Shown: positions 15,014 to 25,338, numbered from the stretch's first letter. The stretch: DNA of 37,168 nucleotides from Streptomyces purpureus (GCF_014648195.1 NZ_BMQQ01000026.1:12394-49561), one strand, 5' to 3'. Notes: generated by a model from the sequence alone, not told the origin. Translations and numbers: made by a program.

Positions 15014-16186
15014 TCAAGCTCCCTTCGCGGCCTGGAACAGCTCTGCCCTGGGGTCCTCTCCCGCGGTCGCCTCGCGGTACGACTCCAGCGCTTCCTTCGC
15101 CTTGTCGCCGAGCGTCTGCGGGACCTGCACCTCGACGGTGACCAGCAGGTCGCCGCGGGTGCCGTCCTTGCGGACCGCTCCCTTGCCCCGGGCCCGCATC
15201 GTGCGGCCGTTGGGCGTGCCCGCGGGCAGCTTCAGCGTGACCGCCGGGCCGCCCAGCGTCGGGACCTTCACCTCGGCGCCGAGCGCCGCCTCGTCGAAGG
15301 TGACGGGGACGGTGACGGTGAGGTTGTCGTCCTTGCGGCCGAAGACCGGGTGGGCGTCGACATGGACGACCACGTACAGGTCGCCGTGCGGCCCGCCGCG
15401 CTCGCCCGGCGCGCCCTTGCCGCGCAGCCGGATCCGCTGCCCGTCGGAGACCCCCGCCGGGATGCGGACCTGCATCGTCCGCGAGGACTTGGCGCGCCCG
15501 CTGCCGTGGCAGACCTCGCACGGCGTCTCCGCGATCAGGCCCCGGCCCTTGCAGTCCACGCACGGGTCGGTGAGCGAGAAGCCGCCGCCCGAACCGCGCG
15601 AGACCTGGCCGGTGCCGACACACGTCGGGCAGACCCTCGGCGTGCCGTTCTTGTCGCCGGTGCCCGAACACGCCTTGCAGGGCTGCTGGCTGGACATCCG
15701 CAGCGGGACCGTGGCCCCGTCGACCGCCTCGGTGAAGCTGAGCGTCACCTCGGACTCGATGTCCTGGCCGCGGCGCGGCTGGGTACGCGTACCCGCGCCG
15801 CCCGCGCCCCGGTTGAACAGTCCGCCGAAGACGTCCCCGAGGCCGCCGCCGAAGCCCCCGGCGCCGCCGGGGCTCTGGGCGCCGCCGAAGAGGTCGCCCA
15901 GGTCGAAGTTGAACGAGCCGCCGCCGGGCCCGGGGCGGAAGCCGCCGTTCCCGAAGAGCGCGCGGGCCTCGTCGTACTCCTTGCGCTTCTTCGGGTCGCC
16001 GAGGATGTCGTTGGCCTCGGAGATCTCCTTGAAGCGCTCCTCGGCCTTGGTGTCACCCTTGTTGGCGTCCGGATGGTTCTCGCGGGCGAGTTTCCGGTAG
16101 GCCTTCTTGATCTCGGCGTCCGTGGCGTCCTTGGGGACGCCGAGAACCTTGTAGTAGTCCTTCTCGACGAAGTCCTTCGTGCTCAT
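15014..16186 (-). CDS. dnaJ: Chaperone protein DnaJ (Hsp40)
   Basis: 390-aa type I J-protein. It has a J domain at residues ~10-75 with the HPD motif (ARENHPDANKG), a Gly/Phe-rich linker (GNGGFRPGPGGGSFNFD, FGGGLGDVFGG), and a zinc-finger region of four CxxCxGxG repeats (CKACSGTG, CPTCVGTG, CVDCKGRG, CEVCHGSG). Two C-terminal substrate-binding beta domains follow. It delivers unfolded protein to DnaK and stimulates its ATPase. It is third in the operon, 30 bp after grpE. Streptomyces usually carry a second dnaJ elsewhere, so this is the operon-linked copy. Confidence 0.97.
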   Translation of the reverse strand: MSTKDFVEKDYYKVLGVPKDATDAEIKKAYRKLARENHPDANKGDTKAEERFKEISEANDILGDPKKRKEYDEARALFGNGGFRPGPGGGSFNFDLGDLFGGAQSPGGAGGFGGGLGDVFGGLFNRGAGGAGTRTQPRRGQDIESEVTLSFTEAVDGATVPLRMSSQQPCKACSGTGDKNGTPRVCPTCVGTGQVSRGSGGGFSLTDPCVDCKGRGLIAETPCEVCHGSGRAKSSRTMQVRIPAGVSDGQRIRLRGKGAPGERGGPHGDLYVVVHVDAHPVFGRKDDNLTVTVPVTFDEAALGAEVKVPTLGGPAVTLKLPAGTPNGRTMRARGKGAVRKDGTRGDLLVTVEVQVPQTLGDKAKEALESYREATAGEDPRAELFQAAKGA

Positions 16187-16216
16187 CGACGTCCCTCCTT
16201 CCGGACGATCGTTGCG

Positions 16217-16863
16217 TCAGCCCTCGTCGGGGCCACCGCTCTCCTCGTCGGCCTTCTTCTCGTCCTTGGCGGACGGCGTCGCCCCGGGCTGGGGCTCGGC
16301 CACCGCCACGCGCGCGGGCCGGATGGTCCGCTCGCCGATCCGGTACCCCGGCTGCAGGATCGCCACGCAGGTCGTCTCGGTGACGTCCGGCGCGTAGCTG
16401 TGCATCAGGGCCTCGTGGATGGTCGGGTCGAAGGGCTCGCCCTCCTTGCCGAACTGCTGCAGGCCCATCTTGGCGGCGACCGTCTCCAGCGATTCGGCCA
16501 CCGACTTGAACCCGCCCACGAGCTCGCCGTGTTCCCGGGCGCGGCCGATGTCGTCGAGCACCGGCAGCAGCTCGGTGAGGAGGCCCGCGACGGCGATCTC
16601 CTTGACGGTGACCCGGTCGCGCTCCACCCGGCGGCGGTAGTTCTGGTATTCGGCCTGGAGCCGCTGGAGGTCCCCGGTGCGCTCGGCGAGCGCACTGCGG
16701 GCCTGGTCCAGCTGGGCCGTCAGACCGGCGGTCTGGCTTGCGTCCCCGGCCGGGGCCGCCGGGCCCTCCTCCGTGGAGGGGGACTCGGCGGCTTCGGCGG
16801 CGTCGTCAGGGGTGGCGCCGGAGGGGACGTCAGGCTTCTCCTCGAAGCCCGGGGTCTCCTCCG

Positions 16864-16867
<4 letters not shown>
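16217..16867 (-). CDS. grpE: Nucleotide exchange factor GrpE
   Basis: 216 aa, starting at a GTG that overlaps the dnaK stop (GTGA at 16864-16867), so translation is coupled. A long acidic, disordered N terminus (EETPGFEEKPDVPSG and onwards) leads into the GrpE coiled coil (RTGDLQRLQAEYQNYRRRVE, near 85-105) and the C-terminal beta wing with AVAEPQPG preceded by GYRIGERTIRPARV. It releases ADP from DnaK. Order in the operon is second, as in other actinobacteria. Confidence 0.96.
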
Positions 16868-18711
<1,844 letters not shown>

Positions 18712-18734
18712 TTCAATTCCTCCAGCTGACCTGA

Positions 18735-18755
18735 CTTGAGTGGAACTGACTCAAG
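18735..18755. promoter_or_regulatory. Perfect HAIR operator, dnaK promoter
   Basis: CTTGAGT-N7-ACTCAAG matches the HspR consensus at all 14 fixed positions and lies only 24 bp upstream of the dnaK start. HspR bound here would cover the promoter and start site, consistent with repression of the operon. Confidence 0.95.
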
Positions 18756-18786
18756 GATGCATGACCGCCCCCGATGCGTCAACAGA

Positions 18787-18807
18787 CATGAGTCGGATCG
18801 ACTCAAC
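18787..18807. promoter_or_regulatory. Second, degenerate HAIR operator upstream of dnaK
   Basis: CATGAGT-N7-ACTCAAC has one mismatch per arm to the HAIR consensus with the same spacer. Its start is 52 bp from that of the perfect site, about five helical turns, so two HspR units could bind on the same face. Multiple HspR sites at the dnaK promoter are known in Streptomyces. The remainder of 18712-18974 shows no gene. Confidence 0.8.
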
Positions 18808-18974
18808 TTCCCGCCGGGTGCCTCACTCAGATCCCCCACACAGCCCCAGCTCAGCCCGGCTCGGCCCGGCCTCGCGGGCCGCGTCGCGGCCGGGGAATTC
18901 CGCTCACCCATGAGAGAGTCCGACCAGAGCCTGACACACGCGGACAAACATCCCACGATCGGGAGGTGCGGGGC

Positions 18975-19472
18975 ATGACCGCCAAGCGGGCACTCGACCT
19001 GCTGGGCAGCCTCTTCCTGCTGCTGGTCCTGGCGCCGGCGTTCCTGGCCGTGGCCGCCGCGCTCGCCCTCTCCGCGCTGGGGGCCCTGGATCACCCGGAC
19101 GGGGTGCTGCGCAGGGACGTACGGGCGGGTCTCCATGGCCGGGAGTTCCGGATGCTGACGTTCCGCACCGGCAGCCGCCTCCTGGCCCGGCTCCCCCAGC
19201 TAATCAACGTCGTCCGCGGCGAGATGTCCCTCGTCGGCCCATGCCCCCTCACGGCCGACGACGAGGGCTGCGCGGGGCAGGCGCGCCGGCGGCTGTCCGT
19301 ACGGCCGGGCATGACCGGGCTCTGGCAGGTCAGCGGGCGCTCGGAGCTGCCGTGGGAGGAGATGACCCTGCTCGATCTCCACTATGTGGACCATCACTGG
19401 CTCGGGATGGATCTGGCGATTCTGAGCCGTACGCTTCCTGCATGGGCACGGGCGTCCGCACGGCCCATCTGA
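18975..19472 (+). CDS. Short bacterial sugar transferase (WbaP/ExoY-like)
   Basis: 165 aa from the ATG at 18975 (GGGAGG 8 bp upstream). It has one N-terminal membrane helix (LLGSLFLLLVLAPAFLAVAA) and the polyprenyl-phosphate glycosyl-1-phosphate transferase core: FRMLTFRT near residue 59, QLINVVRGEMSLVGPCPL near 76, RPGMTGLWQVSGRS near 113 and a YVDHHWLGMDLAIL end. Family members start glycan synthesis by moving a sugar phosphate from a nucleotide sugar to a lipid carrier. It is shorter than the usual ~200 residues, mainly between the helix and FRML, where the canonical basic and Asp-Glu segments are compressed, so activity is uncertain. It stands alone, with no glycan cluster nearby. Confidence 0.8.
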   Translation: MTAKRALDLLGSLFLLLVLAPAFLAVAAALALSALGALDHPDGVLRRDVRAGLHGREFRMLTFRTGSRLLARLPQLINVVRGEMSLVGPCPLTADDEGCAGQARRRLSVRPGMTGLWQVSGRSELPWEEMTLLDLHYVDHHWLGMDLAILSRTLPAWARASARPI

Positions 19473-19647
19473 GCGGGCCCGGCGGGCCCCGTCCAAGGGG
19501 CGCGGCAAGGGTCGCCTGAGCGACACAGATCACCGCAGGCACGGCTACAGTGCGGCGGAATATCTGGGTACTCTCAGCACGGACTGAAATAAGTTACCGC
19601 TTAGTACGTTCTGCAGATTCCCGCCTCGCAGGCCCGAGGAGCCCCTC

Positions 19648-21903
19648 ATGCAACTCGCCGCGATCATTGTGTCGCTGACCCTGAGCGTGGTCGGCGTTGC
19701 GCTGCTCGCCCGCGCCATCGGCCAGTTCGTCCGCTACTTCAAGCTGGGCCAGCCCGTGCCGGCCGGCGCCCGGACGGACAACCCCTACCAGCGCAGCGTG
19801 ACGCTGGTCAGGGAGTTCCTCGGCCACACGCGGATGAACCGGTGGGGCATCGTCGGCTTCGCGCACTGGTTCGTCGCGGTCGGCTTCCTGACGCTGCCGC
19901 CGACGATCGTCACCGCGTACGGCCAGCTGTTCCAGGCCGACTGGACGCTGCCGGTGCTCGGCGGGTTCATCCCGTACGAGATGTACATCGAGTTCATCGG
20001 CGCGATGACCATCCTCGGCATCGCCACGCTGATCGTCATCCGCCTGCTGAACCTGCCCTCGCGCCCCGGCCGCAAGTCCCGCTTCGCGGGCTCGAAGATG
20101 GGCCAGGCGTACTTCGTCGAGTACGTCATCCTCATCATCGGCCTGGCCATCTACGTGCTGCGCGGCCTCGAGGGCGCGCTGCACCAGGTCGACCACTACG
20201 AGGCCGCGTACTTCGCCTCGTACCCGCTGGTCCTGGCCCTCGACGGGCTGAGCGTCGGCGCGCTGCAGAACCTGGTCTACCTCTTCGCCATGATCAAGCT
20301 GAGCACGACCATGATCTGGATGATCACGGTCTCGCTCAACACCAACATGGGTGTGGCCTGGCACCGCTTCCTCGGCTTCCCGAACATCTGGTTCAAGCGC
20401 AACGCGGACGGCGCCAGCGCGCTCGGCGCGCTCCAGCCGATGACCAGCGGCGGCAAGGAGATCGACTTCGAGGACCCGGGCGAGGACGACGTCTTCGGCG
20501 TCTCCCAGGTCGAGCAGTTCTCCTGGAAGGGCCTCCTCGACTTCTCCACCTGCACCGAGTGCGGCCGCTGCCAGTCGCAGTGCCCCGCCTGGAACACCGG
20601 CAAGCCGCTCTCCCCGAAGCTCCTGATCATGTCGCTGCGCGACCACGCGCACGCCAAGGCCCCGTACCTGCTGGCCGGCGGCGGCAAGACGATGGAGGGC
20701 GAGGAGAAGGCGTCCGAGGAGCAGCTGAAGGACGTCCCGGCCGCCGCCCTGGCAGAGGCCGAGCGCCCGCTGATCGGCACCGTCGAGGAGAACGGCGTCA
20801 TCGACCCGGACGTGCTGTGGTCCTGCACGACGTGCGGCGCGTGCGTGGAGCAGTGCCCGGTCGACATCGAGCACATCGACCACATCGTCGACATGCGCCG
20901 CTACCAGGTGATGATCGAGAGCGCCTTCCCGTCCGAGGCGGGCACGATGCTCAAGAACCTGGAGAAGAAGGGCAACCCCTGGGGTCTGGCCAAGAAGCAG
21001 CGCGTCGAGTGGACCAAGGAGGTCGACTTCGAGGTCCCGATCGTCGGCAAGGACGTCGAGGACCTCACCGAGGTCGACTACCTGTACTGGGTCGGCTGCG
21101 CCGGCGCCCTGGAGGACCGGGCCAAGAAGACCACCAAGGCCTTCGCGGAGCTGCTGCACATGGCGGGCGTCAAGTTCGCCATCATGGGCGGCGAGGAGAA
21201 GTGCACCGGTGACTCGCCGCGCCGCCTGGGCAACGAGCCGCTGTTCCAGCAGCTCGGCCAGGAGAACGTGGCGATGCTGAACATGGCCTTCGGCGAGGAC
21301 GACGAGGACGAGTCGACGAAGAAGCCGAAGTCCGCGAAGAAGATCGTCGCGACCTGCCCGCACTGCTTCAACACGATCGCGAACGAGTACCCCCAGCTGG
21401 GCGGCGAGTTCGAGGTCATCCACCACACGCAGCTGCTCCAGCACCTCATCGACGAGGGCAAGCTGATCCCGGTGACGCCGGTCGACGGTCTGATCACGTA
21501 CCACGACCCGTGCTACCTGGGCCGCCACAACAAGGTCTACACGCCGCCGCGCGAGATCATGTCCGCCGTGCCGGGCCTGCGCCAGCAGGAGATGCACCGC
21601 CACAAGGAGCGGGGCTTCTGCTGCGGCGCCGGTGGCGCGCGGATGTGGATGGAGGAGCGGATCGGCAAGCGCATCAACACCGAGCGCGTGGACGAGGCGC
21701 TGTCCCTCAACCCGGACATCGTGTCGACGGCCTGCCCGTTCTGTCTGGTGATGCTGACCGACTCGGTCAACGGCAAGAAGAACGACGGCCAGGCGAAGGA
21801 GAGCCTGCAGGTCGTGGACGTGGCGCAGCTGCTGCTCGACTCGGTGAAGGCGAAGCCGGAGGAGGAGCCGCAGCCGGCGGAGGAGTCGGTCACCTCCTCC
21901 TGA
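19648..21903 (+). CDS. Membrane Fe-S oxidoreductase (heterodisulfide reductase-related)
   Basis: 751 aa. Residues ~1-225 hold about five membrane helices resembling the nitrate-reductase gamma/HdrE cytochrome-type subunit. Two ferredoxin-like motifs follow, CTECGRCQSQCP at 302 and CTTCGACVEQCP at 393, each with a final CP that completes a [4Fe-4S] site. The C-terminal part has the two CCG-type halves of HdrD/GlpC-like proteins: CPHCFNTIANEYP and HDPCYLGR, then GFCCGAGGARMW near 656 with CPFCLVML. It is a fusion of HdrE- and HdrD-like parts, probably passing electrons between a soluble donor and menaquinone; donor and acceptor are unknown. It is followed by a strong terminator and looks monocistronic. 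Confidence 0.9.
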   Translation: MQLAAIIVSLTLSVVGVALLARAIGQFVRYFKLGQPVPAGARTDNPYQRSVTLVREFLGHTRMNRWGIVGFAHWFVAVGFLTLPPTIVTAYGQLFQADWTLPVLGGFIPYEMYIEFIGAMTILGIATLIVIRLLNLPSRPGRKSRFAGSKMGQAYFVEYVILIIGLAIYVLRGLEGALHQVDHYEAAYFASYPLVLALDGLSVGALQNLVYLFAMIKLSTTMIWMITVSLNTNMGVAWHRFLGFPNIWFKRNADGASALGALQPMTSGGKEIDFEDPGEDDVFGVSQVEQFSWKGLLDFSTCTECGRCQSQCPAWNTGKPLSPKLLIMSLRDHAHAKAPYLLAGGGKTMEGEEKASEEQLKDVPAAALAEAERPLIGTVEENGVIDPDVLWSCTTCGACVEQCPVDIEHIDHIVDMRRYQVMIESAFPSEAGTMLKNLEKKGNPWGLAKKQRVEWTKEVDFEVPIVGKDVEDLTEVDYLYWVGCAGALEDRAKKTTKAFAELLHMAGVKFAIMGGEEKCTGDSPRRLGNEPLFQQLGQENVAMLNMAFGEDDEDESTKKPKSAKKIVATCPHCFNTIANEYPQLGGEFEVIHHTQLLQHLIDEGKLIPVTPVDGLITYHDPCYLGRHNKVYTPPREIMSAVPGLRQQEMHRHKERGFCCGAGGARMWMEERIGKRINTERVDEALSLNPDIVSTACPFCLVMLTDSVNGKKNDGQAKESLQVVDVAQLLLDSVKAKPEEEPQPAEESVTSS

Positions 21904-21930
21904 CGCCGTAGCGCTCCGGTAGGACCGAAC

Positions 21931-21962
21931 AGGGCCCGTACGTCTCACGGCGTACGGGCCCT
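21931..21962 (+). terminator. Terminator of the Fe-S oxidoreductase gene
   Basis: 21931-21942 and 21951-21962 form a perfect 12-bp GC-rich stem with an 8-nt loop, 27 bp after the stop codon. Confidence 0.9.
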
Positions 21963-22074
21963 CTCGTCCCTCCGGCCCCTCCTCCCCTAGGGGATGTCAC
22001 AGGTCAGCCGCAAAGGGGGCCGTCTTTCCCCTCGCCGGACATGGCGGACAGCGGGACCAGGTACGTTCGACGAC

Positions 22075-23034
22075 GTGGCTGGATTCAGGATCGGACGCGG
22101 CCGGGACAACAACCGCACCCCGCAACAACAACCGCAGCAGGGCCAGCGGCCCCCGCAGGCGCCCTACGGGCAGCCCGCGGCGCCCCCGCCGCCGTACGGG
22201 CAGCAACAGCAGCCCCACTGGCAGCAGGGGCCGCACGGGCACCCTGGCGGGCACCAGGGCGGGCAGCCGTACGGCGAGCCGGAGTACTTCGGCGACCCCT
22301 ACGGCCGGCCGCAGCAGCCCGGCGGCCCGCAGTACGGGCAGCAGTACGACCCGCGGCCGCCGTACGGCGCCGGCCCGGCCCACTCCTCGACGGCGAACAC
22401 CCCGGGCCACACCCAGGCGTTCCGGATCGACGAGGACCCGTACGGCGAGGGCGCCACGTACCAGGCCGGCGCGGCACCGGCGGCCCCCGCGGGCCCGCGG
22501 CTGCCGTGGAAGAGCCTGCTGAGCGGCATCGTGATGCGCCCGGGCCCGACGTTCTGGCAGATGCGGGACCACGCGGTGTGGGGCACGGCGCTGGTCGTGA
22601 CGTTCCTCTACGGCCTGCTGGCGATCTTCGGCTTCGACCAGGCGCGCGAAGAGGCCATCAACGCGACGATCTCGACGGCGATCCCGTACGCCCTGATGAC
22701 GGGCGTCGGCTTCGTGATCGGCAGCCTGATCCTGGGCGCGGTGACCCACACCCTCGCCCGCCAGCTCGGCGGCAACGGCGCATGGCAGCCGACGGTGGGC
22801 CTCTCCATGCTGATCATGTCGATCACGGACGCGCCGCGTCTGGTCTTCGCCCTCTTCCTGGGCGGCGAGAACGGCCTGGTCCAGGTCATCGGCTGGCTGA
22901 CCTGGCTGGCGGCGGGCGCGCTGTTCACATCGATGGTGAGCAAGTCCCACGACCTGCCGTGGCCGAAGGCACTGGGCGCGTCGGCGATCCAGCTGGTCGC
23001 GCTGCTGTCGATCATCAAGCTGGGCACGCTGTAG
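22075..23034 (+). CDS. Yip1-family membrane protein with Pro/Gln/Gly-rich N terminus
   Basis: 319 aa from a GTG at 22075. That start gives the basic AGFRIGRGRDNN beginning seen in Streptomyces homologues; an ATG 27 codons earlier has no support. Residues ~10-135 are low complexity, rich in Pro, Gln, Gly and Tyr (repeats of PYGQ/PYG). Residues ~145-319 are a Yip1-type domain with about five helices (VWGTALVVTFLYGLLAIFGF, ALMTGVGFVIGSLILGAV, VIGWLTWLAAGALF). The function of bacterial Yip1 proteins is unknown. A terminator follows at 23053-23089. Confidence 0.85.
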   Translation: MAGFRIGRGRDNNRTPQQQPQQGQRPPQAPYGQPAAPPPPYGQQQQPHWQQGPHGHPGGHQGGQPYGEPEYFGDPYGRPQQPGGPQYGQQYDPRPPYGAGPAHSSTANTPGHTQAFRIDEDPYGEGATYQAGAAPAAPAGPRLPWKSLLSGIVMRPGPTFWQMRDHAVWGTALVVTFLYGLLAIFGFDQAREEAINATISTAIPYALMTGVGFVIGSLILGAVTHTLARQLGGNGAWQPTVGLSMLIMSITDAPRLVFALFLGGENGLVQVIGWLTWLAAGALFTSMVSKSHDLPWPKALGASAIQLVALLSIIKLGTL

Positions 23035-23052
23035 TACCCCTGACGATGCCGA

Positions 23053-23089
23053 AAGGGCCCGCCGAGTACGTCGTACCCGGCGGGCCCTT
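23053..23089. terminator. Bidirectional terminator
   Basis: 23053-23064 pairs perfectly with 23078-23089 (12 bp). It lies between the convergent Yip1 and phosphoribosyltransferase genes. Confidence 0.9.
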
Positions 23090-23109
23090 CCGCTTGCGCT
23101 TGCGCGGAC

Positions 23110-23607
23110 TCAGGCGTCCAGCACCTGCCCCTCGCGCTTCACGACGGGCGGCTCGACGCTCCAGGGGAAGTTGATCCACTCGTCCGTCTTCTTCCAGACG
23201 TACTCGCACTTCACGAGGGAGTGGGACTTCTCGTAGATGACGGCGCTGCGGACCTCGGCGACGTGCTCGACGCAGAAGTCGTGGACGAGCTTGAGGGTCT
23301 TGCCGGTGTCGGCGACGTCGTCGGCGATCAGGACCTTCTTGTCGGAGAAGTCGATCGCGTTCGGCACGGGGGCGAGCATCACGGGCATCTCGAGCGTGGT
23401 GCCGACGCCGGTGTAGAACTCCACGTTCACGAGGTGGATGTTCTTGCAGTCGAGGGCGTAGGCGAGCCCGCCGGCGACGAAGACACCGCCGCGGGCGATG
23501 GAGAGCACGATGTCGGGCTCGTAGCCGTCGTCGGCGATGGTCTGCGCGAGCTCGCGCACGGCGCGCCCGAACCCCTCGTACGTCAGGTTCTCCCGTACAT
23601 CACTCAT
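23110..23607 (-). CDS. Purine-type phosphoribosyltransferase
   Basis: 165-aa type I phosphoribosyltransferase. The PRPP loop is VLIADDVADTGKTL at ~92-105, and the N-terminal SIARGGVFVAGGLAYAL segment is typical of xanthine/guanine-type enzymes. C-terminal KTDEWINFPWS resembles the hood of xanthine phosphoribosyltransferases. It likely salvages hypoxanthine, guanine or xanthine, but the base specificity cannot be fixed. It starts 3 bp after the dcd stop, so the two nucleotide-metabolism genes form an operon. The strong terminator at 23053-23089 ends it. Confidence 0.88.
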   Translation of the reverse strand: MSDVRENLTYEGFGRAVRELAQTIADDGYEPDIVLSIARGGVFVAGGLAYALDCKNIHLVNVEFYTGVGTTLEMPVMLAPVPNAIDFSDKKVLIADDVADTGKTLKLVHDFCVEHVAEVRSAVIYEKSHSLVKCEYVWKKTDEWINFPWSVEPPVVKREGQVLDA

Positions 23608-23610
23608 TGC

Positions 23611-24186
23611 TCACACCTGCGTCCGATGGAAGTTCTTGTACGAACGGGAGGCCGTCGGCCCCCGCTGGCCCTGGTACCGGGACCCGTAGCGCTCACTCCC
23701 GTACGGGAACTCGGCCGGCGAGCTCAGCCGGAACATGCACAGCTGCCCGATCTTCATCCCCGGCCAGAGCTTGATCGGCAGCGTGGCGAGGTTCGACAGC
23801 TCCAGCGTGACGTGCCCGGAGAAGCCGGGGTCGATGAAGCCGGCGGTGGAGTGGGTCACCAGCCCGAGCCGCCCGAGGGAGCTCTTGCCCTCCAGGCGGG
23901 AGGCGATGTCGTCCGGCAGCGTGATGACCTCGTACGTCGAGGCGAGCACGAACTCACCGGGGTGGAGGATAAACGCCTCGTCGCCCTCCGGCTCGACCTC
24001 ACGCGTCAGGTCGAGCTGCTCGACGGCGGGGTCGATGTGGGGGTAGCGGTGGTTCTCGAACACCCGGAAGAAGCGGTCAAGCCTCACGTCGATGCTCGAG
24101 GGCTGCACCATGGATTCGTCGTACGGGTCGATACGGACCCGCCCGGCGTCGATCTCGGCCCGGATGTCCTTGTCTGAGAGAAGCAC
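23611..24186 (-). CDS. dcd: dCTP deaminase
   Basis: 191 aa from a GTG at 24186 (LLSDKDIRAEIDAGRVRI follows), the usual Dcd start; the ATG at 24249 would add 21 atypical residues. Trimeric dUTPase fold with QPSSIDVRLDRFFRVF at ~28-43, GKSSLGRLGL at 100-109 and the active-site strand THSTAGFIDPGFSGHVTLEL at 111-130, where Glu129 is the expected catalytic residue. It converts dCTP to dUTP; mycobacterial relatives also hydrolyse dUTP to dUMP, and the same bifunctionality is possible here. Cotranscribed with the phosphoribosyltransferase. Confidence 0.96.
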   Translation of the reverse strand: MLLSDKDIRAEIDAGRVRIDPYDESMVQPSSIDVRLDRFFRVFENHRYPHIDPAVEQLDLTREVEPEGDEAFILHPGEFVLASTYEVITLPDDIASRLEGKSSLGRLGLVTHSTAGFIDPGFSGHVTLELSNLATLPIKLWPGMKIGQLCMFRLSSPAEFPYGSERYGSRYQGQRGPTASRSYKNFHRTQV

Positions 24187-24268
24187 GCCCCGAGGATACG
24201 CAGAGCGCGCGGGCCCGCCCCAATCGGACAGCATCCCGCGCGCCTCCACTACTCCCCGCTACGTACCG

Positions 24269-24448
24269 CTACCGCTGCTGCAGCTCACGGACGGCCACGG
24301 GCACGGCATGCCGCAACCGCGCACACCGCGGACACCGGATGAGCCGCCCGGGCCCGATCCGTCCGGCCCCGAGCTGCTGCATAGGAAACGAAGTGGTGGT
24401 GAAGACGTGCCCTTCGGCACAGCGGACAGTGCGCTCCATCGGGTCCAT
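24269..24448 (-). CDS. Small zinc-ribbon-like protein
   Basis: 59 aa from the ATG at 24448 (MDPMERTVRCAEGHVF); a second ATG three codons later is also possible. It has a knuckle-type Cys pair arrangement: CAEGH near residue 10 and CPRCARL near 41, with SFPMQQLGAGRIGPGRLIRCP between, suggesting a single Zn site formed by Cys/His. Short proteins of this shape occur widely in Streptomyces without known function. It is upstream of dcd on the same strand (82-bp gap), so possibly cotranscribed. The longer open frame to 24610 is not favoured because its first half is low-complexity and atypical. Confidence 0.6.
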   Translation of the reverse strand: MDPMERTVRCAEGHVFTTTSFPMQQLGAGRIGPGRLIRCPRCARLRHAVPVAVRELQQR

Positions 24449-24670
24449 CAAGTCCCTTCCCCAGAAAACCGTGGACGAGATAGCCACATTAGGGGATGAA
24501 CAGGACACCCCATCAAGCGCCCCGCCGCCCCCAACGCTACGCCCCAACACCCTTCCCCCGCACGCCCGTCGACCGCCTGAACAGCAGACAGGCCCCGCGG
24601 TGTTTTCCACCGAGGAGCCTGAGAATGAGGTACAGTGTGCGACGATGCGGTACCGCGATGGGTCCGCTGT

Positions 24671-24744
24671 GCGGGTGTAGTTTAATGGTAGAACATGAGC
24701 TTCCCAAGCTCAGAGCGCGGGTTCGATTCCCGTCACCCGCTCCA
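24671..24744 (+). tRNA. tRNA-Gly (anticodon CCC)
   Basis: The acceptor stem GCGGGTG (24671-24677) pairs with CACCCGC (24734-24740). The D arm contains TAGTTTAATGGTAGAAC. The anticodon stem TGAGC/GCTCA encloses the loop TTCCCAA, giving anticodon CCC, and the T arm is CGCGGGTTCGATTCCCGTC-like. CCA appears to be encoded at 24742-24744. Its 3' half (24701-24741) is the attachment core of the downstream island and recurs four times. Confidence 0.97.
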
Positions 24745-24749
24745 TAGAG

Positions 24750-24776
24750 AAACCCCAGGTCAGCGACCTGGGGTTT
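24750..24776 (+). terminator. tRNA-Gly terminator
   Basis: A 12-bp perfect stem (24750-24761 with 24765-24776) and 3-nt loop, followed by a T-rich tract at 24792-24799. The same hairpin recurs after each duplicated tRNA 3' end. Confidence 0.9.
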
Positions 24777-24802
24777 GTTCGTCGTCTAGACCTTTTTTGT
24801 GG

Positions 24803-24823
24803 CGCGTGCCATTCGCGTGCCAT
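24803..24823. repeat. Arm-type direct repeats beside attL
   Basis: CGCGTGCCAT occurs at 24803-24812 and 24814-24823, an 11-bp period close to one helical turn. The embedded CGTGCCA is the same motif that is repeated in the arms preceding each downstream att copy, so these are probably integrase arm-binding sites. The role is inferred. Confidence 0.6.
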
Positions 24824-24977
24824 AAGTGCTGTAACGGGGCGTCAGGTTGGGCCTCGAACTCACTCGCGGCCACCGCGCGCCGAACGGTCCCGAATCCCGA
24901 GACGCATTTCGGGTGACCTGCCACACACGTCGCAGGGGTACGGCCCCAGCTGTCTGCCGGGACCGCACCCCTGTGCG

Positions 24978-25259
24978 TCACCTCCGCCGTGCCGTTCCGG
25001 CAGGAGCTGCGAGCGGGGGAACGATCCTGTGCACGGAGGCGGTCGCGCTGGTGCCCGACCCACGATCCGCCGGCGTGCGCTGGCTACGGACGGTGGCGTC
25101 GATGTCGTCGGCGAGCCTGCGCTGGTGCTCCTTGGTGGAGTGCTGGTAGATCAGCTGGGCGCGCTCCGAGGACTGGCCCGCGCGGACCATCAGGTCCTTC
25201 AGCTTGGCGCCGGTGTCGGCGGCGAGGGTGTTGCCGGTGTGCCGCACCCGCCCCGACAC
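24978..25259 (-). pseudogene. Truncated tyrosine recombinase (integrase) C-terminal fragment
   Basis: About 93 codons that contain the last two catalytic boxes of a phage-type tyrosine recombinase: RHTGNTLAADTG (box II His and Arg region) and, 30 residues later, LIYQHSTKEHQ with the nucleophile Tyr. The catalytic Arg-I region, core-binding domain and arm-binding domain are absent. Upstream the frame soon meets a stop, and the sequence switches to an unrelated coding remnant on the opposite strand near 25255. Position fits the integrase of the element that entered tRNA-Gly, as such genes normally end next to attL. Not functional as it stands. Confidence 0.82.
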
Positions 25260-25338
25260 AGCCTTCGCCCGCGAAGTCCACGCCGGGCTCTCGCCCGAAG
25301 CTCAGGAACTGGCCGCCCACCTCACCCCACTCAGCTGA
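25255..25338 (+). pseudogene. Possible MarR-family regulator C-terminal remnant
   Basis: The plus strand reads DTAFAREVHAGLSPEAQELA followed by AHLTPLS and a stop at 25336-25338. This resembles the last helix of MarR-type regulators (xGLSPEExxxLxxLLxxL). There is no start codon and nothing upstream continues the frame; the fragment begins where the integrase remnant stops. It suggests a deletion that fused the ends of two genes. The family call is tentative because so little is left. Confidence 0.35.

Noticed and set aside
24786..24968. Minus-strand 60-codon frame between the tRNA terminator and the integrase fragment
   Set aside because: It spans the arm-type repeats. It has no recognisable similarity and begins after the integrase stop, so it looks like noncoding attL flank.
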